From Candidatus Uhrbacteria bacterium (GTDB lineage Bacteria > Patescibacteriota > Patescibacteriia > 2-12-FULL-60-25): a DNA stretch of 10,623 nucleotides. A program made the position numbers and the translations under genes. Under the pieces are notes generated by a model. That model made no database searches and had not been told where the DNA came from. It saw only the letters and a program-made list of their open reading frames with translations. The stretch is taken from assembly GCA_009691315.1 (NCBI GenBank), contig SICT01000031.1, positions 1-10,623 on the forward strand. The letters are read 5' to 3'. The first letter of the stretch is position 1. Each line of letters starts with the position of its first letter. Positions 1 through 6,518 of the stretch are shown here, piece after piece.

Positions 1-89
1 ATTTTGACCACAGCATCTTTATCAAGCAAGAGCGAGCCCAAAAGTGATTGCTCGGCTTCAATATTCTGTGGGGTTAGACGTTCGAGCAT
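1..89 (-). CDS. dnaB: Replicative DNA helicase DnaB, N-terminal fragment (cut by window edge)
   Basis: Reading the minus strand from ATG at 89 gives 29 codons that stay open to the window edge. The residues LTPQNIEAEQSLLGSLLLDK match the start of the DnaB N-terminal domain, whose family hallmark is a P-Q-N-x-E-A-E-Q-S-x-L-G stretch about five residues after the start. DnaB is the hexameric helicase that unwinds DNA at the replication fork and recruits DnaG primase. An in-frame ATG at 113 would add eight residues (MALRWRRP). I prefer 89 because it gives the usual short lead-in, but no clear ribosome binding site decides it. The gene is divergent from dnaG, about 96 bases away. Only the N-terminus is visible, so the Walker motifs and any intein cannot be judged. 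The identity is fairly secure despite the short length. Confidence 0.85.
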   Translation of the reverse strand, partial: MLERLTPQNIEAEQSLLGSLLLDKDAVVK

Positions 90-114
90 AGGTCGTCGCC
101 ATCTTAAAGCCATC

Positions 115-135
115 CCCCTCTTTTGGAAAGAGGGG
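115..135. repeat. Short hairpin repeat between dnaB and dnaG
   Basis: CCCCTCTTT (115-123) and AAAGAGGGG (127-135) form a perfect nine-base stem with a three-base TGG loop. The flanking text (ATCC before it, TCAGGGGAG after it) resembles a dispersed repeat family that I recall from candidate-phyla and other environmental genomes, but I cannot verify that here. It lies between the divergent dnaB and dnaG starts and could act as a bidirectional structure in either leader. It is not a classic terminator, because no T-run follows the stem on the plus strand. Confidence 0.6.
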
Positions 136-150
136 TCAGGGGAGTTAAAA

Positions 151-179
151 TAGACAAACTCCCAAAATCACCTTATTCT
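151..179 (+). promoter_or_regulatory. Predicted sigma-70 promoter of dnaG-rpoD
   Basis: TAGACA (151-156, five of six to TTGACA) is followed after exactly 17 bases by TATTCT (174-179, four of six to TATAAT). Six bases then separate the -10 box from the dnaG ATG at 186. Transcription would therefore begin at or next to the start codon, giving a leaderless mRNA. This also argues for the ATG at 186 over the TTG at 123, which lies upstream of the promoter. It was predicted by eye from consensus and spacing. Confidence 0.6.
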
Positions 180-185
180 GCGTTC

Positions 186-2027
186 ATGGACGCCGCGCAA
201 GAAATAAAATCACGTTTGGATGTTGCAGATATTGTCGGGGAATATCTTCCACTCAAGCCGGCGGGAAGCGGCGCGTTTAAAGCTCTTTGCCCATTTCATC
301 ATGAGAAGACGCCGTCCTTTTACATTTCGCGGCCGCGTCAGTCGTGGCACTGCTTCGGTTGTGATCAGGGCGGTGATATCATTTCGTTTGTAGAAAAGAT
401 GGAAGGGATGGAATTTCGTGAGGCGCTCGAATTGCTGGCGCAAAAAGCTGGGGTAACGCTTCCGCAATATGATGGAGAGAAGGCAAGTCTGCGGAAACGT
501 TTGTATGAAGTGAATGATTTGGCGGTAAAATTTTTTCGCGCTTCGCTCGCGCAACTTCCGCAAGCCGAGCATGCTCGAGCCTACGTAAAAAAACGTGGAC
601 TTGATGATCTGACGCTTGATCTGTTTAAACTTGGTTATGCGCCAGGAGAATGGTCGGCGTTGACGGATGCGCTTATAAAGCGAGGAGTAACGGCTGAAGA
701 GTTATTGCAAACGGGTCTTGTTTCAAAACGGGAGAACGGTTCAGGGGTCTATGATCGATTTCGTGATCGCCTGATGTTTCCGATTGCGGATATTCATGGA
801 AATATTGTTGGATTTACCGGGCGCATTTTATCTGATACGAAGAACCCTTCGACTGGCTCAGGGCGTGCGGAAGCGAAGTATGTCAATACACCTGAGACGA
901 TTATCTATCGAAAATCCGCGGTTTTGTATGGTATGGATAAGGCCAAGGGAGATATTCGGCAGAAAAATTTGGCGATTATTGTAGAAGGAAATATGGATGT
1001 CATTGGTTCACACCAGTTTGGAGTAGCGAACGTGGTTGCGGCCAGTGGGACGGCGTTGACGAGTGAACAATTGGCATTGATCAAGCGTTTCACGACGAAT
1101 CTTTCCATGGCTTTTGATCAAGATGCGGCTGGTCAAGCGGCGACACTTCGTGGGTTGGATTTAGCGCGAGCTCAAGATTTTTCGATCAAGATTATTACGC
1201 TTCCGCCTGAAGCCGGAAAAGATCCGGATGATGCTGTGCGCAAAGATCCGGAATTATGGAAACAGGCGATCGTTGACGCTGTGCCGATCATGGATTGGAT
1301 TTATCGAATGGCCTTTCGCGATCAGCACGGTCATACGCCAGATGAGAAAAAAAAGATTTCGCAGACTTTGCTGCCGGAAATTCAGCGCATCGCCCATCCG
1401 GTAGAACGTGATCATTGGCTCAAGCGTTTGGGAACGGATCTTGGGGTGAGTGAGAGTGCGTTGAATGAAGCTCTGGGTAAGCTCTCACATAAGAAAATAT
1501 TGACGAAAGCATTCACGACGCCAACGCATAACGTGTCTGCGAATACGGACAAAGATACAACAGTCATCAAACGGCCGGAACGCGAAGGAGAGCGGCGCGT
1601 CTTTTCTATGATTATTTTTCATCCAGAATTATGGGTTGCTGCGCATGCAGCTGGATTGCAGGCTTTTGAATGGCAGGAACCCGATCTTCGTGTCCTTTAC
1701 GAAGCTTTGCGTTTGCGCTATCCTTCCGACCAATCACTTTTGGCCCCTGTGAGCCCTGCGCTCAAGTCGGCCATCCGTCCTCCGGAAGGGCTTTCCCCGG
1801 ACGAGACGATGCTTTTCAACGGGTTAGCGTCATTTGCGGAACAGGAATTTGAATCACAAGAGCTGGATACCCTCCAACAGGAACTCGCGTCAAGTCTTGT
1901 TTTAATGCGGCGGAGACGTACGACGCAAGAACGGGAGCGTCTGAAAAATGAGATGCATGAAGCCGAACTCATCCATGATGAGGCGCGGATCCGTGAAATA
2001 GAGAAGCAATTTGAATCGCTAAAGTAA
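186..2027 (+). CDS. dnaG: DNA primase DnaG
   Basis: DnaG makes the RNA primers that start leading and lagging strand synthesis at the fork. From ATG 186 the protein has 613 residues, close to the usual 580-640. The CHC2 zinc-binding domain is complete, with C35-P-F-H38 and C56-F-G-C59. The polymerase core follows, with a TOPRIM fold carrying E-G-N-M-D (about 267-271) and the metal-binding D-Q-D (311-313). The C-terminal third, which would contact DnaB, is poorly conserved and ends in a charged helical tail. The frame stays open upstream to a TTG at 123, but the added residues are not family-like and would include the intergenic repeat and the predicted promoter, so I chose the ATG. A dispersed-repeat sequence lies in frame at 845-863, just before the conserved KYVNTPET segment. 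rpoD starts 8 bases downstream, so the two are probably cotranscribed as in the classic macromolecular synthesis operon. Confidence 0.95.
   Translation: MDAAQEIKSRLDVADIVGEYLPLKPAGSGAFKALCPFHHEKTPSFYISRPRQSWHCFGCDQGGDIISFVEKMEGMEFREALELLAQKAGVTLPQYDGEKASLRKRLYEVNDLAVKFFRASLAQLPQAEHARAYVKKRGLDDLTLDLFKLGYAPGEWSALTDALIKRGVTAEELLQTGLVSKRENGSGVYDRFRDRLMFPIADIHGNIVGFTGRILSDTKNPSTGSGRAEAKYVNTPETIIYRKSAVLYGMDKAKGDIRQKNLAIIVEGNMDVIGSHQFGVANVVAASGTALTSEQLALIKRFTTNLSMAFDQDAAGQAATLRGLDLARAQDFSIKIITLPPEAGKDPDDAVRKDPELWKQAIVDAVPIMDWIYRMAFRDQHGHTPDEKKKISQTLLPEIQRIAHPVERDHWLKRLGTDLGVSESALNEALGKLSHKKILTKAFTTPTHNVSANTDKDTTVIKRPEREGERRVFSMIIFHPELWVAAHAAGLQAFEWQEPDLRVLYEALRLRYPSDQSLLAPVSPALKSAIRPPEGLSPDETMLFNGLASFAEQEFESQELDTLQQELASSLVLMRRRRTTQERERLKNEMHEAELIHDEARIREIEKQFESLK
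845..863. repeat. Dispersed-repeat sequence inside dnaG
   Basis: CCCTTCGACTGGCTCAGGG lies in frame within dnaG and encodes most of the residues N-P-S-T-G-S-G-R (about 220-227). It is an imperfect palindrome with outer CCCT/AGGG arms. I recall closely similar CCCTTCGAC-n-GCTCAGGG elements scattered through many environmental bacterial genomes. Within the primase the residues fall in a loop between the motif F-T-G-R and K-Y-V-N-T-P-E-T, where length variation is tolerated. That it is a mobile or dispersed repeat rather than native coding sequence is an inference. Confidence 0.5.
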
Positions 2028-2035
2028 TTTTTTGT

Positions 2036-3283
2036 ATGCCCCCTAAGTTCAAGAAATCGAAGAAGAAATTTTTTCCATCCAAACCGAAGAAGGCAAAAGG
2101 AAAGTTGATTGTGAAAGCCAAGGGGAAGATCGTACGTTTTCCAAGTAAGAAAAATTTGAAGATGGCACGTGTGGCGTATACGAAAGCACCATCACCCTCA
2201 GATCAGGCGATTGATCAGTTGTTCAACAAAGCCCGATCACGAGGCTTTATTACGGAAAACGAAATTTTATATGCGTTTCCAGACGTTGAGGATTATCTGG
2301 ATGCGTATGAGGCCTTTATTGATCGACTGGATGCCGCGGGTATTAGCACCGTTGAACAGAAAGAAGGAATTCTTGGACGCGGCAAAGAGCGGCAGGAAAT
2401 TTTGCAGGGATTGCATAGTGGCGAAGATGCGAAACGTGGAAAGGCGGATCCATTTGATGTGACCGCCGAGTCCATCCAGGTTTATTTGCGCGAGATTGGA
2501 AAAATTCCGTTGTTGACTGGGGAACAGGAGGTTGCTTTAGCCAAGCGTAAAGAACGAAATGAGAAAGAGGCAGAGAAAATTTTGATCGAAGCCAATTTGC
2601 GTCTGGTGGTTTCGATTGCCAAAAAATTTACCGGGAAATCGCTGTCGCTCCTCGATTTGATTCAAGAGGGGAATATTGGATTATTTCGTGCCGTAAAAAA
2701 ATTCGAATATCGCAAAGGATTTAAATTTTCCACCTATGCGACGTGGTGGATCCGTCAGGCTATTACGCGTGCGCTCGCGGATCAATCACGTACCATTCGT
2801 ATTCCCGTACACATGGTGGAAACGATTAATAAATTTCAGCAAGTCGAACGTGAGTTGATTCAAGAGCTGGGACGCGAACCTTTGCCGGAAGAAGTGGCGG
2901 CGGAAATGGGACAAGAAGTCGACAAAGTGCGGCATATCATCAAAATTTCTCAGGATACGGTGTCGCTCGAAACATCCGTGGGTGAAGATGATGAAGACTC
3001 GACGCTCGAAGATTTTATCGAGGATGTCAAGAACGTCACGCCAGATCGTGCCGCTGGGCTTCAGCTCCTACGCGATTACGTCAAAGAGGTGATCAAAGAT
3101 TTAAACCCACGCGAGCAGAAAATTCTTGAAATGCGTTTTGGATTAACCGATGGAGTCGGCCATACGCTTGAGGAGGTCGGGAAAGAGTTCGATGTCACAC
3201 GCGAACGTATTCGTCAGATCGAAGCCAAGGCCTTGGAAAAGATTCAACAGCATCCGACGATACGTAAATTAGCGGATTATTAA
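2036..3283 (+). CDS. rpoD: Primary RNA polymerase sigma factor (sigma-70, RpoD)
   Basis: This is the housekeeping sigma factor that directs RNA polymerase to -35/-10 promoters, 415 residues long. In order it shows a region 1.1-like helical segment (about 57-107), region 1.2 ([18 protein letters not shown], from 138), and region 2 (about 185-260). Region 2 has the core-binding D-L-I-Q-E-G-N and the -10 recognition stretch [13 protein letters not shown]. Region 3 spans about 262-330. Region 4 (about 345-415) ends in the -35 helix [14 protein letters not shown]. The first 43 residues are an unusual tail with 17 lysines. A second ATG at 2162 (residue 43) would remove it, but neither start has a clear ribosome binding site. 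The gene follows dnaG by 8 bases and is probably in the same operon. No convincing terminator is visible before the convergent uppP. Confidence 0.95.
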   Translation: MPPKFKKSKKKFFPSKPKKAKGKLIVKAKGKIVRFPSKKNLKMARVAYTKAPSPSDQAIDQLFNKARSRGFITENEILYAFPDVEDYLDAYEAFIDRLDAAGISTVEQKEGILGRGKERQEILQGLHSGEDAKRGKADPFDVTAESIQVYLREIGKIPLLTGEQEVALAKRKERNEKEAEKILIEANLRLVVSIAKKFTGKSLSLLDLIQEGNIGLFRAVKKFEYRKGFKFSTYATWWIRQAITRALADQSRTIRIPVHMVETINKFQQVERELIQELGREPLPEEVAAEMGQEVDKVRHIIKISQDTVSLETSVGEDDEDSTLEDFIEDVKNVTPDRAAGLQLLRDYVKEVIKDLNPREQKILEMRFGLTDGVGHTLEEVGKEFDVTRERIRQIEAKALEKIQQHPTIRKLADY

Positions 3284-3311
3284 GGATAAAAATTCTTGCG
3301 GCGGGCGAGTT

Positions 3312-4082
3312 TCAAATAGTAAAATACATCAGCAGGAGAATCACAAGCGCGATTCGATAGACGCCAAATCCGGTAAACGGGTGACGGCGAATAGAGAGGA
3401 GAAGAAATTTAATGCTGATCATGGCCATGAGAAACGAGGCGATCAGACCGATGGCGAGAAGATTGAATTGCGGAGAGGAAAATTTATCCAAGTTTTTTAT
3501 TAAATCCAACCCGGTAGCCGCGAGCATGGTTGGGACAGCGAGCAGAAAAGAAAACTCTACGATCGTTTCGCGCTTGATGCCTATGAGCATGCCACCCAGG
3601 ATCGTTGCGGCTGAGCGAGACACGCCAGGGATCATCGCGATCGATTGAAACAATCCAATGGCCAGGGCTTGTTTATGCGTAATAGATGTCACCGTTTGCT
3701 CTCCAGTTTTTTCCTGATGCCATTTTTCGAACAGGATCAACAGGAGGCCTCCGATGGCGAGCGCAGAAAGATTAACGGTTGTATTGCCGATCAAGTAGGT
3801 TTTGATCAATTTATAAAATAATAATCCAAGAATGCCGGTAGGAATAAAAGCAATAATGATTCGTTTGAGCACTTGCCAATCAAGAAATTTTTTCCAATAC
3901 AAAATCAGCACCGCCAAGATCGCACCGCTCTGAATCGCGATTTCAAATGTTTTAAGAAAATTTGTTTGTTCAAGATGCAAAAGATTAGACACGAGGCTGA
4001 GATGTGCGGTTGAGGAAATGGGAAGGAACTCCGTGAATCCTTCCACGATACCGAGCAAGAGAGCGGAGAGAGCCGTGAACAT
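3312..4082 (-). CDS. uppP: Undecaprenyl-diphosphate phosphatase (UppP/BacA)
   Basis: This integral membrane enzyme removes a phosphate from undecaprenyl diphosphate, recycling the lipid carrier used for peptidoglycan and other surface polymers. High activity gives bacitracin resistance in known bacteria. The 256-residue protein has both signature motifs. One is E14-G-F-T-E18-F-L-P-I-S-S-T-A-H-L at the N-terminus, and the other is P152-G-V-S-R156-S-A-A-T, which carries the catalytic arginine. Several hydrophobic helices are evident, for example around 47-63, 75-92, 105-118, 178-196, 205-228 and 242-255. The length is near the usual 260-280. The start is set by the conserved family N-terminus. 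The gene converges on rpoD with a 28-base gap and appears to be its own transcription unit. Confidence 0.95.
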   Translation of the reverse strand: MFTALSALLLGIVEGFTEFLPISSTAHLSLVSNLLHLEQTNFLKTFEIAIQSGAILAVLILYWKKFLDWQVLKRIIIAFIPTGILGLLFYKLIKTYLIGNTTVNLSALAIGGLLLILFEKWHQEKTGEQTVTSITHKQALAIGLFQSIAMIPGVSRSAATILGGMLIGIKRETIVEFSFLLAVPTMLAATGLDLIKNLDKFSSPQFNLLAIGLIASFLMAMISIKFLLLSIRRHPFTGFGVYRIALVILLLMYFTI

Positions 4083-4089
4083 AGGAAGA

Positions 4090-4095
4090 AGTATA
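4090..4095 (-). promoter_or_regulatory. Predicted -10 box of uppP
   Basis: On the minus strand TATACT (five of six to TATAAT) ends seven bases before the uppP ATG at 4082. Transcription would start at or within a base of the start codon, again leaderless. The sequence at the expected -35 position (TTTTCG, 4113-4118) is a poor match, so the call rests on the -10 box and its spacing. Confidence 0.4.
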
Positions 4096-4148
4096 ACATG
4101 AGTCTTGTCAGACGAAAAAAGGAATGATACTATCTGCCCACGTTCTTC

Positions 4149-4193
4149 ACATATTCCGGGGTAGCTCTCCGCCAGCTGGCGGAGGTAGAGCAG
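4149..4193 (+). pseudogene. tRNA-Asn 5' fragment with interrupted D-loop
   Basis: ACATATTCCGGGGTAGCTC at 4149-4167 is identical to 4444-4462, which covers the leader, acceptor strand and first D-stem strand of the downstream tRNA-Asn. GGTAGAGCAG at 4184-4193 is identical to 4466-4475, the rest of the D-arm. Between them, the three D-loop bases AGC of the intact gene are replaced by the 16-base TCCGCCAGCTGGCGGA. Homology stops after the D-arm, so there is no anticodon arm, T-arm or 3' acceptor strand. The repeat unit is 295 bases and contains the GIY-YIG gene. It could be a duplication made when that gene was inserted, or the remnant of a tandem tRNA. Confidence 0.75.
4167..4184. repeat. Perfect 18-base palindrome in the tRNA fragment
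   Basis: CTCCGCCAGCTGGCGGAG is its own reverse complement. Its core CCGCCAGCTGGCGG matches a short palindrome that I recall as dispersed in candidate-phyla genomes. It sits exactly in the D-loop position of the tRNA-like fragment, which could otherwise still form the D-stem. Confidence 0.75.
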
Positions 4194-4198
4194 AGGGG

Positions 4199-4204
4199 TA
4201 TAAT
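4199..4204 (+). promoter_or_regulatory. Predicted -10 box of the GIY-YIG gene
   Basis: A perfect TATAAT is followed by exactly six bases (GACCAA) and then ATG at 4211. This is the same -10-to-ATG spacing seen for dnaG, so the transcript would be leaderless. No good -35 box is visible at 16-18 bases upstream, where the palindrome lies. Confidence 0.5.
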
Positions 4205-4210
4205 GACCAA

Positions 4211-4459
4211 ATGTTTTTTGTTTATGCTATTTACAATCGAAAAGCGGGCAAGTTCTACATTGGTCAAACCGAAAATATTCAAGAAAGACTTGATCAACAC
4301 AACAACCATGTTTTTGTGGGGTATACCTCGCGATTTCCTGGTGAATGGGAGCTGATTTATCAAGAATCAGTTACCACTCGTTCGGAAGCTTTGAAGCGGG
4401 AGAAACAGCTAAAAAGTTATCGTGGACGAGAGTTCGTTAAAAAACATATTCCGGGGTAG
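4211..4459 (+). CDS. Small GIY-YIG nuclease-domain protein (YhbQ/UPF0213-like)
   Basis: This single-domain GIY-YIG protein has 82 residues, about the size of the UPF0213 group. The two-part signature is V4-Y5-A-I and Y16-I17-G18, followed by the conserved arginine R26 in the helix N-I-Q-E-R-L-D-Q-H. A glutamate suited to metal binding lies in T-R-S-E-A-L-K-R-E-K-Q-L-K. The frame is open upstream to an ATG at 4124, but that extension merely translates the tRNA-like fragment and palindrome, so I chose the ATG at 4211 where the domain begins. The last codons I-P-G and the stop TAG are the first bases of tRNA-Asn (overlap 4450-4459, with the stop at tRNA positions 8-10). Domains of this type cut DNA, often as homing or repair nucleases, but the substrate of this protein is unknown. 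Its position suggests a link to the tRNA locus. Confidence 0.85.
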   Translation: MFFVYAIYNRKAGKFYIGQTENIQERLDQHNNHVFVGYTSRFPGEWELIYQESVTTRSEALKREKQLKSYRGREFVKKHIPG

Positions 4460-4524
4460 CTCAGCGGTAGAGCAGTTGACTGTTAATCAATTGGTCGTGG
4501 GTTCGATCCCCACCCCCGGAGCCA
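4450..4524 (+). tRNA. tRNA-Asn (anticodon GTT), CCA encoded
   Basis: This is a complete cloverleaf. The acceptor strands TCCGGGG (4450-4456) and CCCCGGA (4514-4520) pair, and are followed by discriminator G and encoded CCA (4522-4524). The D-stem is GCTC/GAGC. The anticodon stem is GTTGA/TCAAT with loop CTGTTAA, giving anticodon GTT at 4482-4484. The T-arm is GTGGG-TTCGATC-CCCAC. Its 5' end overlaps the GIY-YIG stop codon. Its 3' half is overlapped on the other strand by the end of the recombinase frame. It is the probable integration target of the element to its right. Confidence 0.97.
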
Positions 4525-6108
4525 CGTAGAACCGACCGCCTCAAAACGGTCGGTTTTGCAATCTACGTAGCCTTTTTCTGCCGGTTCGAACCTTTGAAAT
4601 AGGGATTCAATCGCAGGATACGCATCAACAATCGGAACGAACCACTTGTGTGGCTCAATTCGCAATTTTCCATCAATAATCGTCGGGTTCGAACCTAACG
4701 CCAACATGATTTCGCGTTTGACTTGCAGATTGCCTTTTAGAAAAGCGTTGTGAGCGTACGTAGCGAAATCAAACACCTGTTCAGTCAGTTCCAACCAACG
4801 TTCCGCGCGGCTTTCCGTTTTCTTGATTTCACCTTGCAGGTTTTCGATTTCCAACTTGAGACGATCACGCTCTTTCGTGTATTGCGAATCATCAATCAAA
4901 TCTCGTACACGCATACGAGTGAGGTTATCGAGCTGCGCGTAGGTATCCGCAAGAGTTTTCTGGAGTGAATCAAAGATGGTGGAACGTTTTTTGACCTCCC
5001 GTTCGTGTTCAATGCCAAGACTTTCTAGCGCCCATGTACGGAATTGGGGGAGGATTGTGATTTTTGCCAGCTCTTTCTCCATTTGTTCGGTTAATGCCTC
5101 CTCCGTTATGCAGGTACGCTGGGTGCAACGCATGTCACGACGTTTCCAAGTGCAATGATAGTAGTTGTAGGTCTTGAGTTTTCCAGTGCTTTTGATGTGT
5201 TTCGTCTTAGTTTCTGCGGTATAGAGACAACCACACTCCCCGCACCGGACAAAGCCAGTGAATGCAAACTCTCGCTTCTGTGCCCTAGGCTTCCCACGCT
5301 TTCCGAGTAACTTTTGAACGTGATCGTATTCATCCAGAGTTACCATCGGTTGATGGCTCCCCTTGAGCCACGCTTTGCCGGACGGAATAACTCCCGAATA
5401 AAACTGATTGTTGAAGATTCGATAGATACCACTTTCAGAAAGAGGATTGCCGCCAATGCGTTTCATCTTGCGAGTCCGAAAACCCCATTCCTCATTCGCA
5501 ATAGTACAAATCTGCTGAGCTGAGTAAGCACCAGTCAGCATAAGGCTCCACATTTTACGAATAAGATCAAAGCGTTCTGGGTCGTTGATGATGATTCCAC
5601 GTCCTTCTTCATCTTTGCTGTTCAAGTAACCAAGCGGTGCCATATTCGGCATCCAGCCCTTATCAACGCGGCTCTGCATCCCACGCATCGTGTTCTTGCG
5701 AAGATCGATTATGAATTGATTGGCTACGCTACTCTCGACGCTCAAAACGACGCAGTTATCGCTCGGCTTATATTCTCGGTCGATGGTTTGGATAGATTGG
5801 ATGATTCCTTTCTGTAGCATCCATTGCAACGTGCCGCTATCAACGGGGTTACGCGAGAGACGGTTAATCTGCCAGCAAAGAATACCCTGCGCTTCCCCAA
5901 GTTCAATCCGTTCCAGCATCTCAGAAAAGAAGGGTCGATTATTAGGTTGCTTGGCAGACTTCGCCTCCTCGTAGATTTCAACTATTTCAAGTTTCATCGA
6001 CGTGGCAAGAGCCTTGAGTCGATTAACTTGATCTTCGATTGATTGTACTTGGCGATCTTCACTCTCCGACGATTTTCTCGCGTAGAGAAAGAATTTCATG
6101 TTAGGCAT
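4483..6108 (-). CDS. Large serine recombinase (element integrase)
   Basis: This is a site-specific recombinase of the large serine family, 541 residues long. The N-terminal resolvase domain begins Y9-A-R-K-S13, with S13 the expected nucleophile and R11 its partner. W-Q-I-N-R83-L-S-R86 carries further conserved arginines. The Recombinase domain spans about 155-275 (G-W-M-P-N-M-A-P-L-G-Y onwards). A zinc ribbon uses C289-x2-C292 and C319/C328. A coiled coil covers about 365-440, as in phage integrases that use it to control synapsis. The last 13 residues (W529-D541) are read from the antisense strand of tRNA-Asn, and the stop lies opposite the anticodon loop. Residues 513-528 come from the hairpin region beside it, so the native C-terminus is uncertain. 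It sits at the tRNA end of a same-strand gene series, as expected for the integrase of an integrated element. An alternative start at Met4 is possible. Confidence 0.92.
   Translation of the reverse strand: MPNMKFFLYARKSSESEDRQVQSIEDQVNRLKALATSMKLEIVEIYEEAKSAKQPNNRPFFSEMLERIELGEAQGILCWQINRLSRNPVDSGTLQWMLQKGIIQSIQTIDREYKPSDNCVVLSVESSVANQFIIDLRKNTMRGMQSRVDKGWMPNMAPLGYLNSKDEEGRGIIINDPERFDLIRKMWSLMLTGAYSAQQICTIANEEWGFRTRKMKRIGGNPLSESGIYRIFNNQFYSGVIPSGKAWLKGSHQPMVTLDEYDHVQKLLGKRGKPRAQKREFAFTGFVRCGECGCLYTAETKTKHIKSTGKLKTYNYYHCTWKRRDMRCTQRTCITEEALTEQMEKELAKITILPQFRTWALESLGIEHEREVKKRSTIFDSLQKTLADTYAQLDNLTRMRVRDLIDDSQYTKERDRLKLEIENLQGEIKKTESRAERWLELTEQVFDFATYAHNAFLKGNLQVKREIMLALGSNPTIIDGKLRIEPHKWFVPIVDAYPAIESLFQRFEPAEKGYVDCKTDRFEAVGSTWLRGWGSNPRPID
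4530..4557 (+). terminator. Hairpin at the tRNA/element junction, likely tRNA terminator
   Basis: AACCGACC (4530-4537) pairs with GGTCGGTT (4548-4555) around a ten-base loop, and a TTTT run ends at 4557. This fits a weak intrinsic terminator for the tRNA transcript. Outside it, ACGTAGA (4524-4530) is complementary to TCTACGT (4562-4568), so the whole junction is an interrupted inverted repeat that could also be part of the recombinase attachment site. Confidence 0.55.
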
Positions 6109-6121
6109 ATCTACAGTGTCA
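6106..6121 (-). promoter_or_regulatory. Start-proximal motif of the recombinase gene
   Basis: On the minus strand TGACACTGTAGATATG ends in the recombinase start codon. It matches the motif ending in the start codon of the 221-residue protein gene at 14 of 16 positions (differences at two bases only). GACACT lies exactly six bases before the ATG in both, which is the -10 position of the leaderless promoters seen in the host genes. It could be a variant -10 box or a shared operator. No fitting -35 box is visible here. Confidence 0.4.
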
Positions 6122-6188
6122 TGTTTGGTTTATCGATCCAGCTCGTTATCAACATAATCCCTTGATTCGCGCTTTTAAGCAACTCCCA

Positions 6189-6518
6189 TTATTTGCCCTC
6201 AATCATGCCCTTGTAGCGCTGTTTTCGGTACCGAAGATTGAGGCAAAGACGGCAACCTATAGCTTGGCTTAGGGGGTGTTTGAACAGTACGCCGACCCGT
6301 CGCTCGCATTGAGGGCACTTGAACCAGAAACGAACGCCGTTGAATCTCGTCTCGGCAGCGATCAACTCTACGTCGATGCCCATCATCTTGAGCTGGGAGG
6401 TCATCATGGCTTCTTTGAATTCATGACGACATTGCTTGAGTAGGTCGTCGATCTTGATTCTTTGGCAGGTTTCAACGACCAACGGAGTTCCTAAACCGTA
6501 TGGGGTTGATGATTTCAT
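6189..6518 (-). CDS. Small zinc-ribbon protein, function unknown
   Basis: This 109-residue protein has two cysteine pairs, C68-P-Q-C71 and C89-R-L-C92, separated by 17 residues. They form a probable zinc ribbon within a pattern that includes F-W-F-K-C-P-x-C, R-R-V-x-x-L and C-R-x-C-x-x-L-x-Y-R-x-Q. I recall this general layout from small proteins of phages and integrated elements, without an established function. The N-terminal 60 residues show no clear motif. Its ATG overlaps the stop of the upstream 221-residue gene in the four-base ATGA arrangement, so the two are translationally coupled. An 80-base gap with a possible promoter separates it from the recombinase. Nucleic-acid binding is plausible from the ribbon but not shown. 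Confidence 0.75.
   Translation of the reverse strand: MKSSTPYGLGTPLVVETCQRIKIDDLLKQCRHEFKEAMMTSQLKMMGIDVELIAAETRFNGVRFWFKCPQCERRVGVLFKHPLSQAIGCRLCLNLRYRKQRYKGMIEGK

Noticed and set aside
123..185. Longer dnaG start at TTG 123, adding 21 residues
   Set aside because: The added residues translate the intergenic hairpin repeat and the predicted promoter, and do not resemble a DnaG N-terminus. The ATG at 186 fits the family and the promoter spacing.
3284..3311. Shared terminator between convergent rpoD and uppP
   Set aside because: The 28-base gap has no convincing stem with a T-run on either strand.
4124..4210. Longer GIY-YIG start at ATG 4124, adding 29 residues
   Set aside because: The extension only translates the tRNA-like fragment and the palindrome. 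The domain begins at the ATG at 4211, right after a TATAAT box.
6109..6188. Terminator between the zinc-ribbon gene and the recombinase
   Set aside because: Only a four-base GCTT/AAGC stem without a T-run is visible, which is too weak to call.
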